Of a DNA stretch of 64,000 nucleotides, positions 53,276-63,413 are shown in pieces (position 1 is the stretch's first letter; each line of letters opens with the position of its first letter). Location: NCBI GenBank assembly GCA_034670405.1, contig JAXDDX010000001.1, positions 110,001-174,000 of the forward strand. Reading direction: 5' to 3'. Below the pieces are notes generated by a model. It saw only the letters and a program-made list of their open reading frames with translations, did no database searches and had not been told where the DNA came from. This DNA comes from Hoplostethus atlanticus. Taxonomy: Eukaryota > Chordata > Actinopteri > Trachichthyiformes > Trachichthyidae. The translations under genes were made by a program, and so were the position numbers.

Positions 53276-53743
53276 GGTTTGACCAAGGGAAGCATCCGCC
53301 ACCGTAATACAGACAAACCTTGTTGAGTCTTTCCCAGGCATCAGACATGTTGTCAAACTAACCTGGGAAAATGGAAACCTGACTAGCCGCAACAGTCACA
53401 CTTGAAAAACCTGACTAGTTCGGTATCTTCTCACGTCCCCTTGACTGTGTCGAAGGACAAAGACGCCCCTCCCCTTGTTGGGCGGCTCTATAAATACACC
53501 TGGTTGCAGATGCATATAGCAGCAAGACACTGACCTCATCCTGGTATTGTCTTACGTGCAGCCTTGAGCGTTTGCAGAAGCAAGTTTGCGCATGAGTCTA
53601 CGAGTCGAGCAAGGGCATGAAGATCTGGTGCCAACCGGTGTGTAATTGAACCCGGATACAGAAGCCGCTCGGCATGAGAGTCAGATAAATCATTATGATG
53701 AAAGGTAAATATCGGGTTGGGTAACGCTTCCCTTGATCCAACC
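53276..53743. mobile_element. TIR-bounded 468-bp segment
   Basis: The left end reads GGTTTGACCAAGGGAAGC (53276-53293). The right end (53726-53743), on the minus strand, reads GGTTGGATCAAGGGAAGC, 16 of 18 identical. No clear target duplication is visible. The interior has a TATA-like promoter at 53489-53496 and no long frame. Probably a non-autonomous element; class unknown. Confidence 0.5.
53465..53520 (+). promoter_or_regulatory. TATA-box promoter-like sequence
   Basis: A GC-box-like CGCCCCTCCCCTTG is followed by GGGCGGC, TATAAATA (53489-53496) and, about 25 bp later, a purine-rich potential start. A GTAAAT donor-like site follows at 53705. It could be the internal promoter of the surrounding element or drive a short noncoding transcript. 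Confidence 0.35.
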
Positions 53744-56700
53744 AGTTAAACGATGCTTATATAATACAGTAGACAGGCTGAGAATATGGAAACTATAAGG
53801 ACTCAATATATATGTTTTTTCAGATAATACTAATTTGAAATGTCGAACCTTTCAATAAGTAATACATTTATAAAACAACCTTTTATGGAAGAATGGTAGA
53901 ACAACATGTTTCTTCCCGTGCCCAGATTAGACTAGATTAGATGTACTTATTAAGTAAAGAATTGGATACGGTACTAATGCAGGAACGATGCAGGAAGTGC
54001 ATGAAGGGGGATTTCTGCGGCGGCTCCCACCCACTGTACAGACTAGGATACATTCATAGTGCCTCAGCCATGATGTCAGCTGGAACCAAACGGGTGTGAC
54101 CAGCCGCATTTAACAAAACCATTTTCTCAATGCCATCAGTTGCAGTGGTCGACAGACATGTGGGCCCGTGGGCTCGCACCACGATTCAGATGACTTCCAA
54201 CAGTTGAGTGATGCACGCCGGGCGCGCTCTACAGCCTCTCCCTAAATGTGTGGACCAGCTTAGCATCAGCGTGGTCTACTACCCACAGATACCATCAGTT
54301 TGTAGATTACGATAAATCTGTGGGGGGATGTTGTGATAGTAATTAAAGTGGATAGTCTGCACCTCTGATAGTGAACGCTCACTATTGTTTTTACCCAGAG
54401 ACAAGAGAGGAGCTTGTCCCGCCCCCTGCCCCGCCCTCTGATCTGTCAATGCACCATAGTGAATCAATTGACAAGGAGGAGGAAAGAGAAGCCTGGGACA
54501 GTAACCAGGACGGTCGGTCAAGTGGAACTGCACCGTGCACCAACGAGATCAACGGTTCTCTTGTTTCTGAGTCCATCGTGTTCAGAAATAGTGCATGAGC
54601 AGCTCTGGGCCTCGGCACGAGAGGCCTGTCCACAAATGTTTGGAAAGCGGGTCCCAGCGGTTGCGATGGACACGCCGCCATGTTGAAAGAGCAACAAGAA
54701 AAGCATGAAAATGGAATAAAGACCGTGGAGGAAGGGAAGATATAACACACATAGATAACAACATAGTCTTGTCCTTTTCTTCATGGCTGCTCCTCATAAC
54801 CTCTGGTAACCCAACGCTATCCAACCATTTCCTGAGTTGTTCAAATGCATCGTATTCCTGTTAAATCAGCTTAAACCTTGTGCCTTATTGTTGTCAAGGT
54901 GTTGCTATTGGCTGTGCCTGAATAGAGAGTCGCATTCACAGTTGACGCTCAGCGGGCCAATTACTGCATCATCTGTAAAAGAGGTGTGCGGGAGATCTGC
55001 TGCCGCCGACGTCCTCATGTCGCGCTTTCACGACGAGACGTTTCTGGGCTACTTTTGAGCTGCATGTCAACTGCATTAGCCAGCCGGGGCCCCTGGAGCC
55101 GTCAAGGCGATGTTTTCAGTTCCCCGTTCTCAAGGGCTTTACGTTTCCCCACTTACATAATAACCCGGATGAAATGTTCACGCCAGCCAGGTTGACATCA
55201 CAACAAGGGAGCTCTCCGTTGACAGAGCCGCCAGCGCCGCGCTCACGATGCATCGGCTGAACTTGAGCCACAGAGACGTAGTTGTGAAGCGGTTATCTGA
55301 TCCTTCCTCGCATGTACACCGTAATGACTTCAGCCCCATGCCGGTTTAACCCCCGCCGCCGGAGAATGACATCATTGTGGTATTTCTTGACTCGTGACAT
55401 GCGGCTGCCGTTGCTCAACGCAGGCACTCGGACAAGGGTGGGTCTCCTCTTGAGGCCTTCTCCCATTTGGGACAGTGGGCTGAGGGAGGTGGTCTGGCCG
55501 AGGCCATGTGGGCCTGTTTAAGCATGTCTGCTCAGCTGGGCTCCTTCAGAGAAATACAATTATCCCATCGCTGCATTTATGGAGTTAAACTAAGCAGCGG
55601 CATCAATTCACATAGAAGCACAGAGTTAGTGGAGGGTAAATCCCCCTCAGCTATTTTTATTTATAGGCTTTTTATTGTGTCTGACATGTTCTTTCATGCT
55701 CTATTGCTTTTATTGTGCTTATAACTGCACTCTTATTTCCTTTACCTCTTAATTTTGCTGTTGATGTTCCACGCTGTTTTGTAACCCTGTATGTCTTTTA
55801 AAGCACAAAAAGTTGACCTGATGTGTCTAAAACTCAAATACCCAGAATACCCATCTTTTGTGACTGACACAAATCTCTATGGTGTAAATCTATGTACATT
55901 ATGATACGTGGTTTTATGAGGATAGTCTTCATGACGGCTGCAGACTGGAGGTCCTAGCTTCCCCACCTTTCATTTACCATCCACATTAATCAGCAGTGGT
56001 TAATTGGAAACGCACAGCAGCTGGACGTCCCAATGTACAGCCCGTCCGGTCCCATGGGAAAAACCCAACCAAGCCCCATTAGGCACGAGCGTGATGCAAC
56101 CCGTCTCCCTGAAAACGCCACAGCAAAGCTTCACCACGCAGCGCTATGCGAGTACAATAGCACGAGCCCCGGTGTACTGTACCTCTGCAGCCTTTCCAAC
56201 ATCAGGACAACGCAATTACTTTCCATTAAGCGCTCCAGCCCCCCCCCCGCGACACGGACTGTCACCGGTCCGGACACGGTATCCCGTGCAAAACCGATGC
56301 GTCATGTTAACTGCCGCTCGCCCTTCTGCATCACGTCCAACACGCTGCAGACGTAAACCGGAGCCCCCGATGCGCGTCCACGAATATAATGCAACATCTG
56401 TAACTTCAGCAGTGATGCATTATATAAGAAAACAGCATGACATTATGAAGGCATCGGTGGTGGTGGTGGTAGGGGGGGGGGGGGGATGATGCCTGCAGCC
56501 CTCTCGCGCGTCGCGGCTGGAGGTTATTTTGGCCACGCAAAGCATTAGGGGAATGTTTTCAGTTATGTGGCTTTTTCAGAAAATGCGTTGTTGTGTCCTC
56601 TCGTCCCCGGAGACACACCGACTGGCCGTGAGGCACGAGACACGGGGCTACAACTGATGACAAAATGACAGAGACGGGGAGGTTTGACAGTCCGTCTCGC

Positions 56701-56797
56701 GGGCCACGGACGGTCCGTTTTTATTGATAGGCAGACTTGATATTCTAGCGGGGAATAAAGCAACGTTAGCGGAGACGTGAAGGGAAAACGGGCTTAC
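53744..56797. other. Unique noncoding sequence
   Basis: CpG-containing segments at 54950-55470 and 56030-56400, a poly-G patch at about 56470, no long coding frames. If the exon at 56798 is real this is the first intron of myo9a. Confidence 0.5.
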
Positions 56798-57000
56798 CTC
56801 TACTGTTGCTTGAATCCACTCCTCCCCGAGCTCCCGCTATACGGTTTTCTGACGAGGAAGGGTAACCACTCTCCAAAAACTCAGTCTTATTTTACCGCAT
56901 GGAAACTGGACTGTGCGCAATGTGTCCGCACCACGTATCCCGGTGCGTCTCCGCCTCTCGGCGCTCTGGTTGTTTGTGTAGATAATCCAATTTAATTTTC
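56798..57000 (-). other. Candidate noncoding first exon of myo9a (minus strand)
   Basis: Read on the minus strand, a CpG-rich stretch ends in ACAGTAGAG followed by GTAAGC at 56797, a near-consensus splice donor. The stretch has no long frame, as expected of a 5' UTR exon, and lies about 25 kb upstream of the myo9a coding exon in the same orientation. The upper boundary is a guess: more CpG-rich sequence (57120-57165, with CGCGCGAGG-type motifs on the minus strand) could be its promoter. Assignment to myo9a is inference; the donor could be chance or belong to another transcript. Confidence 0.35.
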
Positions 57001-57607
57001 CTTTTATTTATTTTTTTCCAGGGCTGTTTTGAGTCCTCCCGTCACGTCGCTCTCCGACATCTCGGCTCTGTGTCTCTCTCTCTCTCTCTCTCTCTTTTTT
57101 TTCAGCTTACAATCGGTGCAAGCAGTCGTGCACCCGCATTGCGCGTCCTCGCGCGCCGTAGGGTGGGAGTTGCGATGGTGGGGGGAGTTGCGATGGTGGG
57201 AGGACTTTCCTGTGAAATAACAGTCATAAATTCAGTCATTAATTTTCCAGTGAAGAATTTGTAATGGGTTTAATTTAGTTTTTTGTTTTTGTCGTTTTGC
57301 TTTCAGCGTTCATATTTTGAATGGATTCATTTACAATTAATCATAGACAGTGACGTTCAGCACGAGGCCGAAATGGTTATGGGGTGTGGCCAAAATTAAT
57401 GACACCCCCCACACACTAACCCTCCTCCCTCCTTGAACCCTTTTTATTATTATAATATTACTATAATATATAATACAGGGACTTACAGTGTGTCTGTGAT
57501 GCTGCTAGTGAGTCCTCTGGTATTTTATTACCTCCTATGGGATCACTACAGCGTTCATATACTATATAGGCACTTATAGTTGAGATGTTTGTGTAGTATC
57601 CTTCTAA

Positions 57608-57649
57608 AATAGATAGACAGACAGACAGACAGATAGATAGATAGACGGA

Positions 57650-57685
<36 letters not shown>

Positions 57686-57751
57686 TAGATAGATAGATAG
57701 ATAGAAAGATAGATAGATAGATAGACAGATAGATAGATAGATAGATAGATA
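57608..57751. repeat. Compound (GATA)n/(GACA)n tetranucleotide array
   Basis: Alternating blocks of ATAG and ACAG units over about 140 bp. It abuts a retroelement-type tail at 57752-57775, suggesting that it grew from the tail repeat of that element. Confidence 0.93.
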
Positions 57752-57778
57752 CTTTATTGATACCCGGGGGAAATTCTG
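57752..57778 (-). mobile_element. Non-LTR retrotransposon 3' end (minus strand)
   Basis: The minus strand reads GAATTTCCCCCGGGTATCAA then TAAAGTATCTATC. This is a common teleost retroposon terminus of the pattern CAATTTCCCC..GG..CAATAAAGTATCTATC. The family (RTE/Rex-like or other) is not certain. Confidence 0.55.
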
Positions 57779-57907
57779 GGAAGTAGGGAAGTTCTTCTAC
57801 CTTTTCCCTGGCTTTCATTCTTTTGCCTAGCACCCACCCTAACCCATGCATGTGGTCATTCTAGGGTAGTGCTAGGATCCTACAGACCCTACATACCCTG
57901 CAGACCG

Positions 57908-58020
57908 TATGACTCTGACTCCTTATTAGAGGTTGCTTGTAATGTCAGTGGAGGAGCTTCATCTTATTTTATCACTTCATTTATTGTGAGTTGCTCTGGA
58001 GTAGAGCTGGATGAAGACCA
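57908..58020. repeat. Dispersed repeat family 'TTGCTTGTAATATTGG', copy 3
   Basis: Contains AGGTTGCTTGTAATGTCAGT and, further on, GTGAGTTGCTCTGGAGTAGA. Confidence 0.6.
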
Positions 58021-59472
58021 GAACTGTAAGTGTTAGCTCTGGTCCCGTCCTCCTCCTCACCCATGTCAAGTTGAGGTTGAGGTTTTCAGCCCCGCTTCTA
58101 CACAGGATGCCGTACAGAAAGCGTCTTTCAAGTCATCCATAATGTGATTATAGGATGACTGCTGGATCTTTGTTCCCAGAAAGAGGAGCGATTCATCACG
58201 GTGCCGTTTGAACCAGACGATGTTATGATCAAACTGTGACTTTTCCAAGACTATTGCGTAACACATATTTCCGTGACCAATATTTATCAGAGGCTTTGTT
58301 GCAAATGTCACTTTTTTTTTTTACGTTGACTAACTGACGTGTGTGTCCCAGGTCTTCTGACCGATACTATCAGGACGTTTCTGATTGGGGGGTTTTACTC
58401 ACAGGGGAAGTGGCTCAACAAGCAGCCAAGCTTCACAATAAAACATTTCACTGGTTGGAAAAAAGATATTTCAAAAACTATATGCACATGTTACATAACC
58501 TTTCCAGGATTTCCACAACTCTTCCAGGTTTTCTAGGATCCCTGCTCTTATCTGCCAGTTTTGCTTTTGGTTGAAAATTGATCCAGCAAATTCATATTTC
58601 AAGTTGAGTATTTTTTCTGGATTTACAGTGTGGCAGCGTAAGAACGATGACAAGGTTCACGGGGAGACTTTGATCGAAACGGATAACAGGTTCTATAGGC
58701 GTGTGTTGACAAGAAGGTGTTGTGCAAAGGATGCCTTCCCATGAGTCAACAGTCCCAACGTCGACCACATCTTCCTATCAAATGTATTTGTCTGTTGAAA
58801 GGTCACCGTCTTCTCGTGTTCGTTGTCACCGTGAGTTCGGTGGAATTCAACTCTCTTTGAGGCGATGAGAAATAATACACAGAGTGACTTTCTGGTGAAT
58901 CTCTCTCAGAAACTGCTCCGGGGTCTGCTCGCTCTCAGTGAGATGTGACAGACAATACCTTCGCTGACACTCAAAGTGGGTGAGGGAAGAAAACGATCTC
59001 GCTCCTCTTGGCGGGTCTGAAAACATCCCACCTGTTTTTTAGCGGGATCGGCTTCCAGCTCGGTGACATATTTACCAGCCAGACATTTTGAAAAGGAAAT
59101 CCTCCCCTTTGGCTCTGAGAGTTGGAACGCTACCCGGTGTCAAGAGGCCCCTCGCTGCGCGCAGTCGAGGCCAGCACCGGCGTCCAAACTGACAGGCGCT
59201 TCGCACAGAAAACGAGACGCTGGCTGAGGGCGAGAGGTGGGCCAAGGGAGATGATAGACGGGGAGGGTTCAAACGGTGGAGGGCGAAGCCGGGAGGATCC
59301 GAGTCTGTCAACCAGAACACCAGAACAAATGTTGGGAATTACTCAAAAACAGGGACAGTAGCAACAAGGGGCCTTGTGTGTTTTAAGTGTGTGTGTGTGT
59401 GTGTGTGTGTGTGCAGCCCAAAATTGTAGTTTAAAGGACTGAAATGATATTGATGATGATTCACTTTCAGCT

Positions 59473-59519
59473 CACACTGAGATGACACCCTGTGTGACAC
59501 CCTGTCTGACACCCTGTCT
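59473..59519. repeat. 13-bp tandem triplication
   Basis: Three units of GACACCCTGTSTG(A). Confidence 0.85.
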
Positions 59520-59851
59520 CGGTTCTGGGAAACAACAGTAGTTTCCCATTCCATCAGTTTTGTTTTGAGTTTCCGAAAGACTAAATTACACAATTTGTAT
59601 TGGAAGAACTACTCGTCACCGAGCACATGCCTAGCGCGATGTTTTCTCGTAACAGGGAACCGGACAAACCGGTACTATGTTGAGTCCAAGAGACGGAACG
59701 GGTAGAGGTGGTAAAACACCAGAAACCTCCTGGACCACCGGAGAAAAAGAAAAGCCCAAAGAGAAGACAGCAGACTCCATCCAAGGTCCTGGTCCTGGGA
59801 ACCAGCATCCATATTTGATGTTTACCACCTTTAGGTTTAAATAACACCCTC

Positions 59852-59882
<31 letters not shown>

Positions 59883-59943
59883 CATTATACTTGATCTTTC
59901 TCCCGTCTAGTTATTTCTTTACCTAGCACTTCTTTACTTTATG

Positions 59944-60036
59944 GGCTCTGTGGCTTTGACCACTGACCTCCTTCCTACTGGTTGCTTATTATATTGGTGT
60001 TCTAGGAATTGAAGCTTATTTGTTAAGGGAAGAGTT
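59944..60036. repeat. Dispersed repeat family 'TTGCTTGTAATATTGG', copy 4
   Basis: Contains TGGTTGCTTATTATATTGGT, TCTAGGAATTGAAGCTTAT; it runs towards a (GT)n repeat. Confidence 0.6.
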
Positions 60037-60041
60037 TGGCA

Positions 60042-60075
<34 letters not shown>

Positions 60076-61793
60076 CCAGGCTATCCTCCTCAGGGTGATG
60101 GGTAGCTGGCCACCCCAGCCTCCAATATTTCACCTGGGCGCTGGCCACCCTCTGCATTAAGCTTTATAGAGGCTAATAAAAAGCCCTTTCCAGCGGACCT
60201 GCCAGCTAAATAACGATTACAACATAAGCCCCTTCAGCGATACCAAACAATTAGAGGGCAGAGAAGATTGGACAGCTCACATCCATCACTCAGCTGTAAG
60301 CCCGTGTTGTCAAAACAATGTGGCTGTTTGTTGAAAAGGATTAATCCTGAAAAAGTAACAGAGCGGATCATTTGGTTTCGGCTCAAATGTTAAAAATGTG
60401 AAGTCTGCAGTGAGAACAATCTGAGGCCTTCAGAAGATAAATATACCGAAGGAGTTATAAACTGTCTTCAGGCACATCCCGGAGGATCTGTGAGCCAACT
60501 TTGTAGCGCGCATAGGGGCCAACCATATAAATCCAGATGCCATCCACCCCTTGTCTCTGGGTAAACAGTGTGGTGTTATGAGTTGTTTATTGAGGTGTTG
60601 CAGCTGCAGCTCCGGCCTCGCCATGGCCCTTCGCCAATCCCAGGAGAACAATGTAAGGATATGATTATTTTTGATAATCCCAAGGTAAGCTGCCAGGCTC
60701 TGGCAACCTTGGCTTGTGTAACTGAGAGAAAAGCCTGAAACTAGAAACAACACAATGCTTTATATCCAAAAAATAAATCGCTACCTGATATATCGTTGAA
60801 TGTCTTTAAAATATAGAGTGCTATATACAATATAGAGTCAACCAAAAGGCTTTTCTTTTCTTTTGTTTTACATTTGTGTTGTCAATCATTTTGTTAGAAG
60901 AGGTGTCACTTTTTGTCCTCATCGTGGAAGGAAAGTCTCCAGAAATGGTTCATGGGTAATATGTGATATTGTACCAACAGATGCAACATACAAAAAATTG
61001 TGAAAACCAAAATGAAAAATGGGTTGAGCCCAAACTGCCTCCTCTCTTAAAACATGGTGCAACATCGGTTTCCCCAAACGAGATTTACTGCACTGTCCAG
61101 GAATCACACCTGGGTCAATTGACATACCAACACGCCCACTCAAGGCAAGGTCTCCACCTGGTGGTCAAAGTGAGGAAACGCACGCATCGTCCATTGGCCC
61201 CTATGCCTCGCTGCACGTCTTTCAGAAAGATTCACCATGATGGCAGCTTCTTGGTCGCCAGGGCAATCACGGTATAAGCCATCGGGGACATCAAAGCCAG
61301 ATTGAGGACCGAGGCCTTTCAAAAACCCACAGGGCCTCAAAGAGAACAGACAGGATCTGAACACTGAGAGCAAAGAGGCTGCCACGTTCATGGTTAGAGC
61401 CTCCCAGGAAATTAAGGACGTGGAACCAGTCACTGTGGTAAATTCTAGTTCTTCTGTTCACCTTCTCTGCGTCTCAACTTGAATCTCTTATGCAATGTTT
61501 TCAAACTTCATAATGACTCTAGTGCTGATGTGAATTTGATCTGCTTTATCTTGGAAATTGAAATAAATCCAAAGTGCTTTAAAGTAACAGGAGCTTGCAC
61601 ATGTACAGTTCTATAATCTCAACTTTCATCACATTGTTATAAAACCTTTCATGCAGAGGATAAAAGGAATAAAAAAAGGTGGAATTACTGCACTATTATT
61701 GTACTATACTGAACTAATAATGGTTTTCATTTGGCTCTATAGTGCATTGCCATGCATCACACTATGTTGACCCTACACTGTGTGAACAACATA

Positions 61794-61809
61794 TAGTGCC
61801 ACCTACTGG
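61794..61809 (-). promoter_or_regulatory. CTCF-consensus motif (minus strand)
   Basis: The minus strand reads CCAGTAGGTGGCACTA, an exact fit to the CTCF consensus CCASYAGRKGGCRSTA. A second weaker motif, CAATAGAGGGCGCTA, lies on the same strand at about 61912-61926. Both are in the intergenic space between myo9a and psma4. Occupancy is unknown. Confidence 0.55.
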
Positions 61810-61816
61810 AAGTTAT

Positions 61817-61868
61817 TATATATATACATATATATATATGTATATACGTATACGTATACGTATATATA
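61817..61868. repeat. Alternating TA/CG palindromic tract
   Basis: TATATACATATATATATATG followed by three GTATAC/GTATACGTAT units; it is self-complementary and can extrude as a cruciform. It lies 8 bp right of the CTCF-consensus motif at 61794-61809. Confidence 0.85.
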
Positions 61869-62063
61869 TTGGCAGGCAACAGAGTAAAAATCCTAATCTG
61901 TAACTACAATGTAGCGCCCTCTATTGAACCCCGAACCACACTACAGGCTTTTTTTTTTCTTTTTTTTTTAGATTTGGTAATTGTTGAAGATACACTTTGC
62001 ACTCTGAGATGTATTTTCTGTAAGTAGTATTCTCATAATAGTGTTTTATAGCCTTATAGCCTT

Positions 62064-62751
62064 TTGTTCTCCCATACAACTACCCTTCTCCGTTCTCTAC
62101 ACTGGCTCCCTGTAGCAGCTCGCATCCAGTTCAAGACCCTGGTGCTAGCCTATAGGGCAGTAAAAGGAACAGCTCCTTCTTACCTCCAGGCTATGGTCAA
62201 GCCTTACACCCCCGCCCGACCACTTCGCTCTGCTGCCTCGAGGCGACTGGTTGCCCCGTCGCTCAGAGGTCCCTGTGGCCGATCTACACGGTCACGGCTC
62301 TTCTCTGTCCTGGCCCCACAGTGGTGGAATGAACTCCCCACTGATGTCAGGACAGCAGAGTCGCTGCCCATCTTTCGCCGCAGGCTGAAAACCCACCTCT
62401 TCAGGAAACACTACCCTGACCCTTCCTCTTAGCCTTGCCTATTTGTCGTCAATTATGTGTCTGAGCTCTTGTTTATTGGCTCTTGTTTATTTGGTTCACT
62501 TATTTGTCTTAGCTCTTGTTTATTTGATTCTCTTATTTGTCTCATTTGTTTAAGATAAAGTAGGTTGCTAACTTATTGCACTCTTACCTTAACACTAGTT
62601 ATGCTCTTAGTTGCTTGTTTAGGAAGGAAATGCACTTACGATTTCTGGTGACTAGTAGTTTTCTTGCCTACCTATGTTGAATGCACTTATTGTAAGTCGC
62701 TTTGGATAAAAGCGTCTGCTAAATGACTGTAATGTAATGTAATGTAATGTG
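62064..62751 (+). mobile_element. 5'-truncated L2-like LINE (UnaL2-type 3' tail)
   Basis: An open frame of 122 codons (62064-62432) encodes the C-terminal end of a reverse transcriptase ORF of the fish L2/CR1 type: LHWLPVAARIQFKTLVLAYRA, SRLFSVLAPQWWNELPTD, then SLPIFRRRLKTHLFRKHY. It is followed by about 300 bp of 3' UTR and the tail GTCGCTTTGGATAAAAGCG, TCTGCTAAATGA and (TGTAA)n at 62729-62751. UnaL2-type LINEs are known to end in a conserved stem-loop plus TGTAA repeats read by their reverse transcriptase. The frame is intact over the retained part, so the copy may be young, but it lacks the endonuclease and catalytic RT domains and cannot move by itself. It ends about 45 bp upstream of the psma4 CTCF-like motif. 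Confidence 0.85.
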
Positions 62752-62795
62752 TGTCTGTGCTCCTTTACTGTTACTACTAACTATTCCATTCCATA

Positions 62796-62864
62796 CCACC
62801 AGGGGGCGCGCTGACTCTAAGGGGCGCTCTTGTTTCTTCTCTGACGTCATCAACCAGCGCCCCT
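62796..62864 (+). promoter_or_regulatory. psma4 core promoter: CTCF-like motif, CRE palindrome and inverted GC repeat
   Basis: CCACCAGGGGGCGCGC at 62796-62811 fits the CTCF core consensus very well. The perfect CRE/ATF palindrome TGACGTCA sits at 62842-62849. A perfect 9-bp inverted repeat, AGGGGCGCT (62820-62828) and AGCGCCCCT (62856-62864), brackets the CRE. There is no TATA box, consistent with a housekeeping proteasome gene. Function is inferred from motifs and position just upstream of the psma4 exon 1 donor. Confidence 0.65.
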
Positions 62865-62895
62865 CAGCAACAGGAGAAGTGAAGTTAGTTGTGTG
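62865..62895 (+). other. psma4: psma4 noncoding exon 1 (5' end uncertain)
   Basis: CAGCAACAGGAGAAGTG leads into GTTAGTTGTGTG and then a GTAAGC donor at 62896. The intron would run 62896-63382 to the exon 2 acceptor. The transcription start is not visible; I place it just downstream of the CRE and GC-box-like inverted repeat, typical of TATA-less housekeeping promoters. The exact 5' end needs transcript data. Confidence 0.6.
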
Positions 62896-63382
62896 GTAAG
62901 CGCTTTTTCTCTTATTTTCTTATTTTAGCTAAATCGTACAGTTTTAGTTAACTGTGCGCTCTGCGGTATACATTGTGATGGAAAAGGGTTTACAAATGGA
63001 GCGAGTAACTTCCAGCTAAAGCCTGAAGTGACCAAGCTCAAATTTTGCTGCTTCATACATGTTACCTAGTTAGCAGGTGTGCTAACGTTAGCTGGGCTTC
63101 ACTTGAGTGTGAGTTAATCTAAGACTAAGAATAAGTTTGAGAGCTGAAATATTCTGACAGTCAACTCTATAGGACTTTAACCTTTCATGTCATTTAATGT
63201 TCGCGACCGTTAAGTTAAGAAACAGTAGCAACTTTCAGATTTGTCTCTTTCACTTTCACTGCATCAGAGACAGCTAAGCAGATGACCGAGCAAATCTATT
63301 AACTTGTAACCATGTACTGTCTTTTTCAAGAGTAAATTAGTCAGTTGAACTTGATTAATAGTGCTTTATATTTCTTCTCTAG

Positions 63383-63413
63383 CTACAGGATTTGACTGCA
63401 GGCTCCAGGAATG
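63383..63413 (+). other. psma4: psma4 exon 2 (5' UTR plus initiator ATG)
   Basis: The segment is bounded by the acceptor TATTTCTTCTCTAG at 63369-63382 and the donor GTGAGT at 63414. It carries 28 nt of 5' UTR and the ATG as its last three bases (CCAGGAATG). The start has A at -3 only weakly matching Kozak (AGGAATGT after splicing). Confidence 0.85.

Larger units (their letters stand above)
57779..61793. other. Intergenic sequence between the divergent myo9a and psma4 genes
   Basis: Two dispersed repeat copies, GT runs at 59387-59414 and 60042-60072, and an AC run at 59853-59880. Open frames at 60430-60753 (minus) and 60963-61433 (both strands) resemble no protein I know and lack coding hallmarks. 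Confidence 0.5.

Noticed and set aside
60430-61433. Cluster of 74-107-codon frames on both strands
   Set aside because: Considered as a decayed transposase or pseudogene, but no motif or family could be named and no splice sites connect them.
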